A stretch of DNA of 64,000 nt from Musa acuminata AAA Group (taxonomy: Eukaryota > Streptophyta > Magnoliopsida > Zingiberales > Musaceae). Shown piece by piece: positions 56,838-64,000 of this stretch. The position numbers and the translations under genes were made by a program. The stretch is taken from assembly GCF_036884655.1 (NCBI RefSeq), contig NC_088327.1, positions 13,339,001 to 13,403,000 on the forward strand, in the 5' to 3' direction. Every line of letters begins with the position of its first letter. Within the stretch, counting starts at the first letter, position 1. The notes under the pieces are model-generated. The model was not told where the DNA came from, made no database searches, and worked only from the letters and a program-made list of their open reading frames with translations.

Positions 56838-58285
56838 TGGGTTAATATATATTTTAGCTATAGATCTTTTAAACTCTTTTGATTTACTCGTATTTAAAAT
56901 AACCTAAATATTTTTAAAAATATAATATATAAGTCCCTTCTGTCAAGTCTAAGTTAATAGATATTAAAATCTACTTACGTTGTATAACTCATAATAAACT
57001 ATTAATATAATGATACATGTAATTTAGAGTTAAAGTCAATTTTAGCCATTGTGATTTTGGTCCTGTATCTCTTAAGCTCTTGGTTTACTCATGTCTAAAA
57101 TAATTTCTATATTTTTAAAAATGTAACATGTAAGCCCCTCCTATCAAGTCTAAATTAATAGATGTTAGAGTCTGCTTACATGGCATGCTGACTCATAATA
57201 AATCATTAATATAATGATACGTGTAATTTAAGTTTTAAAAAAAACTAAGACCTCCATCAATGACGGGAGGCATCATCATAGAAGCGACCACCAGTAGTAG
57301 CATCAAGTCGTTATTGCCTAGCAAATCATTGTACGCACATAGCCTCTTCCGTATTAACGATGAGCTCAGAAACTTCCGATCTTGCTTCAAGTGGATGTGC
57401 GGCTAGGCACACAGTGGTCTCCTAGTCTCTCTTCCCTCTCTTGGGTGCCTTTGTCCCCCATCGTCTCTTACTTCGTCCTTTCTTGTGCTCCCACCCATTG
57501 CGCCTATGACGTGGTGGTCCAACTCCCCCTCACCTCCACCTCTAGTCTCTTCTACCTTTGTCTCTTTACCTTTGTTCGTCACTACAATCTTTGTCGCTTC
57601 CTTTCCCTCGATAAGCTAGTCGGGGAGAGTGAGAAGTATGAGAGGGCTACATGGATTAGCTTAATCATTCCTTTCAGTTGCTCTTTGTCTTCATGATGTC
57701 ATGCTTCATGACAAAGGTAGCTTACAAGGTATGGTGGTACTTGTCAGGATTAAAATGAGTGTCATTCGTGGTGGCGGGTTGTGTCGTAATGGGTGATATG
57801 GTGGCATATGCCCTGAAGCTGGTGAGTAATAACTAGAAGCTCTTAAGCTCATCATCAGTACAAAAGAGGTTGTGTGCATACAATGCCCTGTTAAGCAGCA
57901 GCGGCTTAGTGTTGCTTTTGGTGATTGCTTCGCGACGATGCCTCCTTTCGCCATTGATCGAGATATTAGTTTTTTTTTAATTTAAATTATATATCATTAT
58001 ATTAATAGTTTATTATGAGTCAACATGCTATATAAGTAAATTCTAATGTATATTAAGTCAAACTTGATGGATGGAGCTTATATATTATATTTTTAAAAAT
58101 ATAAAGATTATTTTAAATACGAGTGAACCGGCTTAAGAGGCCCATGGTCAAAATTATAAGAGCTAAAATGGATTTTAACCTTAAATTATATTTATTATTA
58201 TATTAATAATTTATTATAACTCAAATTTGATGGGATGAATATAAAAATTATTTTAAGCACCAGTAAATTATAAAGACTTAAAAAG
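56838..58285. mobile_element. Foldback-like element with a GC-richer core
   Basis: The left arm is two tandem units of about 200 bp (56838-57030 and 57031-57240), both with TCAAGTCTAA.TTAATAGAT and ATAATAAA..ATTAATATAATGATAC. The right arm is the inverse (about 57965-58185, plus a shortened unit 58186-58285). Between them is about 720 bp of distinctly GC-richer DNA (57245-57960). The plan fits a long-TIR or foldback DNA transposon that has picked up foreign DNA (Pack-MULE-like). Outer ends and target duplication could not be fixed. Confidence 0.65.
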
Positions 58286-59993
58286 CGACCAAACTCCACA
58301 ATTAATTAACCATACATCTCTCGAACTAAAACTCATTGCAAGACATCAATCGTCCATCTATCTACGCATAAGTAATGTCATGTTATCTACACTGACGGAG
58401 CTCTTTCCACATCGGCATCACACTTTTGTGTTTGTGATAGAGACAGTTATCACTCACACCATCACTCCACCATAGTGAGATTATATATAAATAAATAAAT
58501 AAATATAAATACATATATATATATTCTGATTGAACAATTAAATCCGAGAGTTAATGCTGTTTTACTCATTGCATTTGTCTATTAAGAATCGACACTCGCG
58601 TAAACTTAATTCACTTTTTTTTTTACTCCCAAGTTGATTTTCAATAATAATAATAATAATCATAAAAAATAATTACATATGTTTGTCGGATGTACTTCTG
58701 TGAGGAAAGATTGTCGTATGTGTTCGTCGCTCTCATGCTAAGTTAGTCGATACGCAATGCAATTTCTAATTTAAAGCATATAGAGTTAGTTTTAAAAGGC
58801 GAGAGAAGAATCTATTTCTTCGTTGGATGGATGTTTATATATAACCTCCAAAGTATTTTTTATTGAAAGAATAATTTTCATTACTATTTATGATGGCATG
58901 ATAGTTTCGATCATGTTATTTTATTATTTGTTAACTGTTAATGTCAACATGTCAAATCTTGATAGGATGGCAAATACTGTCCTATCAACTTTTTCTTGAA
59001 TTGTCTTGTGTTTGTTCTCTTCCCAATATTTTCACGAGAGAGAATGCAATTGGTCACAGACTGTCGTTGCAAAACCACACAAAAAATTCAATGAATCTTT
59101 GAGGGTTCATCATGACACAACCAAAACGAAGCTTGTGGTGGAGGTGGCATCCAACCAAAGAAAAGAGACACCCCCATTTTGTTTGTCTTTTTTTTCCTCA
59201 ATCATAATGTGCCTTTTGGTGCCCTTTTTAGGAGGATTTGGGGGTGCTTAATACTTTGCTCAATTGCGCCACAATTGCTGATAGGAGCATCTAAATTTAC
59301 CTATTTACAACCATGAAATGACCAGACATCTCAATTCATCTGTTTGAGTTCTCTACGATAATTATCGTCGATCTTCTCATTATTTAATGACCATAATAGC
59401 TTGGTTAGGATTTGATGCTGATATGGAGGTGCACATCGGCAGACGAGCTCTCCACGTCCTCACGCGTCGGCCTCCACATGAATTATTTGAGGGGAGGGTG
59501 CATGTGGGGAAGGTGGGTAGTGGAGAAAGGAAAGGGAAGGATACAAGGCGTCCTTCTCTGCCGCCCGTTTCATGCCCATGGCCCGCTGTACATTGTCTCT
59601 TCCTACGAGCAAGGATGGCACACAAAGACTACTTCTCCTCCTATCAAAACTAGTAATGGATTTGGACTCTTACAAGAGAATTCCAAGGTTATCATTGCTT
59701 CTTCTTCCTCGTCTCTCACTTAGCTACGCTTTTGAATCGTGTTTTAGCATATCCATTCGATCATATTAATTTTAGGGTATAATTTTATGTTCTTTTTTCT
59801 TTCTTTGCTTGTTTAAAGGTCATTCTTAAATTCTAGCGATGTGATCTCTCACGAACTTGATGTGATGGGATAACATACATATCGATATGTCACTATCATA
59901 AAGAAAATTAGGAGGTGGTACGAGATCCATAAACTTGTAAATTATCAATCTTATTATCAATAAAATTAGACGATAAAAGTTCATTATTTTTAT
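58286..59993. other. Spacer
   Basis: No supported gene. 59400-59720 is GC-richer with overlapping short ORFs on both strands, none recognised. Confidence 0.5.
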
Positions 59994-60150
59994 AGAAGAT
60001 AAGATTTCTCCAACTATATAAGGAAATAGGAAAATCATCAATTCTGTTAAGGAAAATCCTTCCTCCTAAATGTAGGAGAAGGACATATTATTGTATTCAA
60101 GCTAAAGCTTCTTCAATAATTGTTCTTATCTTATATTATTTTTATCAGTT
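59994..60150 (+). mobile_element. LTR-like fragment
   Basis: Inverted match to 41735-41975: AGAAGATAAGATTTCTCCAAC, CCTTCCTCCTAAATGTAGGAG, AAAGCTTCTTCAATAATTGTTCTTATCTT (contained in pieces). It lacks the clear TATA box of the other copy. Confidence 0.5.
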
Positions 60151-60738
60151 TTAACCATCCAATCTTACTTGTTCGGATCGATTTTTTTAATTTGACAATA
60201 TGACACATATTAACATATTAATTGATACATGCTTAATATAAAGTTACCCCACATATAAATATAAATATCATATTTTATCTTATTGGATGATGTGTACAAG
60301 CTCGAGGTGTGCATGTGACCTTCCTTCCATGTCTAATACATACACATCATAGTTTTCTAGATCATTAGGTCGGTCAAAGTCAAAATTGACAACCTTTAAG
60401 TATATATAAGGCATGAAGTTTCCTAGATTTGATCTCCTTTTGGCCTTACTACACAAACCAAACCATGGTCTCATGAAGACTATGCCAGCAATGATATACC
60501 ACAGTAGTCCAACTAGGAATCCTTCACACCTTTTCATTACATTAAGATCTCTGGTGAAATCCAACAAAATTTGGCACCACAAGATTCAGTAGAGGTTTGG
60601 TCCTCTCTCTATCACATAATATCTTTTTTCTTTCATTGTTTTTTTGTTATACTTAAAGTTGATTAGATCTGATCCATATGTAAGAGAGGATATTAGAATT
60701 ACTTAGTAAATATTTTGATATCGAATTTCAACTTCATC

Positions 60739-60741
<3 letters not shown>

Positions 60742-60802
<61 letters not shown>
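60742..60802. repeat. (TA)n microsatellite
   Basis: About 30 TA units. Confidence 0.95.
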
Positions 60803-60807
<5 letters not shown>

Positions 60808-61040
60808 GATTATAATATAAATTAGATTTATTTTTGGGATTGACAATACAATTCCAAGGCTTTATGGAAGGTACAACTAGTATTCAAATGGATTAGATCA
60901 ACAATAGAAAATATTTAAGATGATGCCAACACTTGCATGGATATGACCGACAAGGGCCATCACCAACTACTGTAGTGGGATCCACACTTGGAGGGCCTAC
61001 TGATCCCAATTATGAGAGGTAGCCAGCAACCTCACCCTTG

Positions 61041-61046
<6 letters not shown>

Positions 61047-61094
<48 letters not shown>

Positions 61095-61106
61095 GTTATT
61101 ATTATT
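61047..61106. repeat. (TTA)n microsatellite
   Basis: About 20 TTA units with one TTG interruption, some 400 bp upstream of the CIPK start codon. Confidence 0.95.
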
Positions 61107-61399
61107 TGACATCTGTTCAAGCATATTAAAATCTACCGAATCAAGTTAAGATGAGATACCAAAACATTGGAGAGTAGATATTGTGTCCCAAAGTAATAAG
61201 GTACAGCCAAAGCTATGATGAACGAATGAGAAGTGTGGGCGTTGAGTCCAGAAGAAGGAGATGGCGTTTACTTCCTTCCCACGCGCATCACGTTTGTTGA
61301 CCGCCATAAGACTAAACTACGTGAAACCCACTCACCACCACACACAGGCCACGTAGCGGCTGTTTATTATGAGCTGGAGAATGGAAGGTTGTAGGTCAC

Positions 61400-61506
61400 C
61401 TCCCCTCCCCTCCCCCTCCCTCTCTATAAGGGGAGCTCCTCCACGTCCTGCCCAATCCCCTCCTCCATCCCCCAGGACAAGCAACAGCAGAGAGAGAGAG
61501 AGAGAG
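61400..61506 (+). promoter_or_regulatory. CIPK core promoter and 5' leader
   Basis: A C/T-rich patch (61400-61423) is followed by CTATAAG (61424-61430), about 80 bp before the ATG. The leader ends in a (GA)n run (about 61490-61506) that touches the ATG. Confidence 0.6.
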
Positions 61507-63992
61507 ATGGTGAAGGAAGGAGGAGGGGAGGGTGTGCGAGTGCTGGGGAAGTACGAGCTGGGGAGGACGCTGGGGGAGGGGAACTTCGGAAAGGTGAAGT
61601 ACGCGAAGCACGTGGAGACGGGGCAGGGCTTCGCCGTCAAGATCCTCGACCGCAGCCGCGTTCAGTCCCTCAACATCACCGATCAGGTAAGTCTAATCTG
61701 TGTGGACGAGGTTGAGGAATCGAGTTTGCTGCTCTGAGCAGCTTGAGCTTACGGAGGCATGTCTGTGTTTGTGCGTGGTGACAGATTAAGAGGGAGATCG
61801 GCACCTCCAAGCTACTGAAGCATCCTAATGTCGTCAGGTTGCATGAGGTCTGCTCTCTTTCCTCTCTCCACCTCCCCGCTGTTCTTGTGATTTAGGATCC
61901 CTTTAGGACGAAGCAATCGGAGTTCCTCTTTCGTGTTGCCTCTGCAAATCCAACATCAGACGGCACTTTAGCCCCTTAATCGATTCATCAATCAATTAAT
62001 CACAGTTCCCAACGTGTGGGTCCCACCTGTTGGAAGACTAGGAAAAAAGAACGCATCAATAATTCAATCAAATCTTTAGGAAAAGATATGATACAACCAA
62101 TTAATGTCAAATGCCAACCTCACCTGCACCGCTCATTGGTCAAATTGGTGGGGGCCTCAAGTGCATGAGCTTGGTGGCGTCCGACCACTCGTCACTACTC
62201 ACATAGGGTGTACAACTAGGCTTGCACGTCCAAGTGTCATGCAGCACATGCACATCGTTGTCATGTCTCTGTAAGTTGGATCATGTGACTTACAGCTTCA
62301 AACTAGCTACGTTCACTAATCTATTCTGCTCTCTCCTTGATTACACAGGTCTCAGCAAGCAAAACTAAGATCTATATGGTCCTTGAATACGTGAATGGTG
62401 GTGAATTGTTCGACAAAATTGTAAGAATTATCGATCCTGTAACTGTTAATTTAGACCTTCGATCACCGTCATTTGAGTTTGATCACCGTCGATCGATGGG
62501 CACTCAAGGCATCCAAGGGAAGGCTTTCGGAGGGAGCAGGGAGGAAGCTCTTCCAGCAGCTGATCGATGCTGTCAGCTACTGCCATGACAAGGGTGTCTA
62601 CCACAGAGATTTGAAGGTACGCAACATAATAAGCATACTCGAGCAGCGTAAAGCTTTCGAGCCAGAAAGCTGAAGGTTTTTTGTTGCAGCCAGAGAACGT
62701 TCTTGTGGATGAGAAGGGAAACATCAAGGTTTCTGACTTCGGACTCAGTGCTTTACCACAACACCTTGGGGTACGTAGTTCAATCTTTGCCTTCTCCACG
62801 GAGACCATTGAGAGCACTCAATTTCTTCGACCTTCTTTTCAGAATGATGGGTTGCTGCATACGACCTGTGGAAGCCCCAACTACATTGCTCCTGAGGTAG
62901 GATAGCACTACTCCTGAAGATTTAGACGCATCCATCTTTTGTGGATCTGTGACATCTTACTGTGAAACCATCTCCAGGTGCTCTCAAACAGAGGCTATGA
63001 TGGTGCCAGATCGGATATATGGTCTTGTGGTGTCATCCTGTATGTTATTCTTACAGGTTCTCTTCCATTCGATGACAGAAATCTGGTTGTGCTCTATCAG
63101 AAGGTACGTAAGATGAAACTGAGCCAAAGAAATTAGCTTAGCTCATGCCCCTTCTGAGAAGAAAACGATGTGAGGATCTCTTCATTTGTTTCAGATACTG
63201 AGGGGAGATGCAAAGATCCCCAAGTGGCTATCACCTGGTGCTCGAGACATCTTGAGAAGAATCCTTGATCCAAGTCCTATTACCAGGATAAATGTAGCTG
63301 GAATCAAAGCACATGAATGGTTCAAGCAGGACTATGTCCCAGCCATCCCCAGTGACGATGAAGAAGACCCGAGTCTTTCTGTGCTCTGCAAGCATAATGA
63401 ATCAGATGAAAATGGAACTTCACCTACCCACATCAATGCGTTTCAGCTGATTGGGATGTCTTCCTCTCTTGATCTTTCTGGCTTCTTCGAGAAAGAGGTA
63501 ATCTGTTCTATCTTCGATTCACAACAAAAGAATGCTGGTCTAACAAAGTCCTCTTTGTTGACCGACCTGTGCAGGATGTCTCCGAGAGGAAGATCAGGTT
63601 CACATCCAATCACTCACCAAAACATCTGTTTGAGAAGATCGAGAACATCGTCACTGAAATGGGGTTCCAAGTCCAGAAAGGACATGGCAAAGTAAGATCG
63701 TTGTTTCATTTGGTAATCTATCTGAGCCAAATCGGCAATCACACTTACTAATCTGCCATTTGCAGCTGAAAGTTATGCAGCAGTGCAAGAGTTCAAGAAC
63801 CCCAAGGAGCTCTGGATCGTTCTCGGTTGCTGCAGAGGTAGGTTTCCATCTGCTTGCTCATAATATTCCACTCATGGCTTTCCTGCACCTCATGCCAATT
63901 CTGATGGTGGTGTCCAGGTGTTTGAGCTCAGTCCATCTCTGTATGTTGTGGAGCTAAGGAAATCATATGGAGACTCCACATTATATAGACAG
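61507..63992 (+). CDS. CBL-interacting protein kinase, CIPK1/17 type (3' end off window)
   Basis: Intron-rich CIPK; exons 61507-61686, 61785-61847, 62349-62420, 62509-62616, 62690-62770, 62843-62896, 62978-63103, 63195-63497, 63575-63691, 63766-63837, 63918-63992, then GT at the window edge. 417 residues so far, about 30-40 missing by family length. Kinase landmarks: GEGNFGKV (23-30), AVK (K45), HRDLK (137-141), DFG (157-159), APE (184-186). The NAF motif INAFQLIGM (NAF 309-311) binds calcineurin-B-like calcium sensors, and a phosphatase-interaction region follows. CIPKs are Ser/Thr kinases that turn Ca2+ signals into ion-channel and transporter regulation. The sequence is closest to Arabidopsis CIPK1 as I remember it ([38 protein letters not shown]). 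No residue needed for catalysis is missing. Confidence 0.95.
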
Positions 63993-64000
63993 GTACTCAC

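Larger units (their letters stand above)
60151..61380. other. CIPK upstream region with microsatellites
   Basis: Contains (TA)n, (TTA)n and a minus-strand 100-codon ORF (60280-60582) that I do not recognise. A W-box-like TTGACC is at 61297-61302. Confidence 0.5.

Noticed and set aside
59380..59723. Overlapping ORFs on both strands in a GC-richer patch
   Set aside because: No domain and no support for one strand over the other.
60280..60582. 100-codon minus-strand ORF in the CIPK upstream region
   Set aside because: Reads rather protein-like but I recognise no family and see no promoter or splice partner; left as unproven.

Overview
This is plant nuclear DNA. It has spliced genes with GT-AG introns, decayed Ty1-copia and Ty3-gypsy retrotransposons, MITEs, long AT microsatellites and plant-only gene families: an aspartic protease with a plant-specific insert, a DGAT3, a CIPK and BAHD acyltransferases. 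GC-rich BAHD and DGAT3 exons and the protein sequences suggest a monocot. The GGTACC-rich MITEs make me think of Zingiberales (banana relatives), but that is an inference I cannot test here.

Layout. 1-4.5 kb (+): 3' half of a SEC63/ERDJ2 translocation gene, with a hAT-like MITE in its last intron. 5.3-10.9 kb (-): a complete 13-exon phytepsin-type aspartic protease (505 aa), convergent with SEC63. 11-14.2 kb: non-coding, with a second MITE of the same family, a long hairpin and a 345-bp TA-rich array. 14.2-15.2 kb (-): a two-exon DGAT3. 16.4-24.4 kb (-): a complete 12-exon ABCB full transporter (1282 aa) of the ABCB4/11/21 type. 24.4-55.3 kb: a duplication region. It holds two intact two-exon BAHD genes (30.7 and 38.0 kb, 417 aa each), one BAHD pseudogene (53.1 kb), a truncated ABCB pseudogene (34.2-35.5 kb) with its duplicated upstream DNA, and old nested retroelements between them. 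55.3-61.4 kb: intergenic DNA with a 148-bp solo LTR and a foldback-like element. 61.5-64 kb (+): the first 11 exons of a CIPK1/17-type kinase, running off the window end.

Gene relations. The housekeeping genes (SEC63, protease, DGAT3, CIPK) look single-copy. From 16 to 55 kb the genome has duplicated a block carrying the 5' end of the ABCB gene and a BAHD gene. One ABCB copy lost most of its exons; one BAHD copy gained a stop codon and a frameshift pair. The two intact BAHD paralogs differ around HXXXD and may differ in substrate or expression. No operon-like or shared-pathway link between ABCB and BAHD can be shown from sequence alone.

The best-supported unusual item is a U6 snRNA retrocopy at 48.6 kb. 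It has a perfect 18-bp target-site duplication and an A tail, and it sits inside the protease region of a dead gypsy element that itself seems to lie inside a dead copia element. I found no sign of a wholly new biological system.
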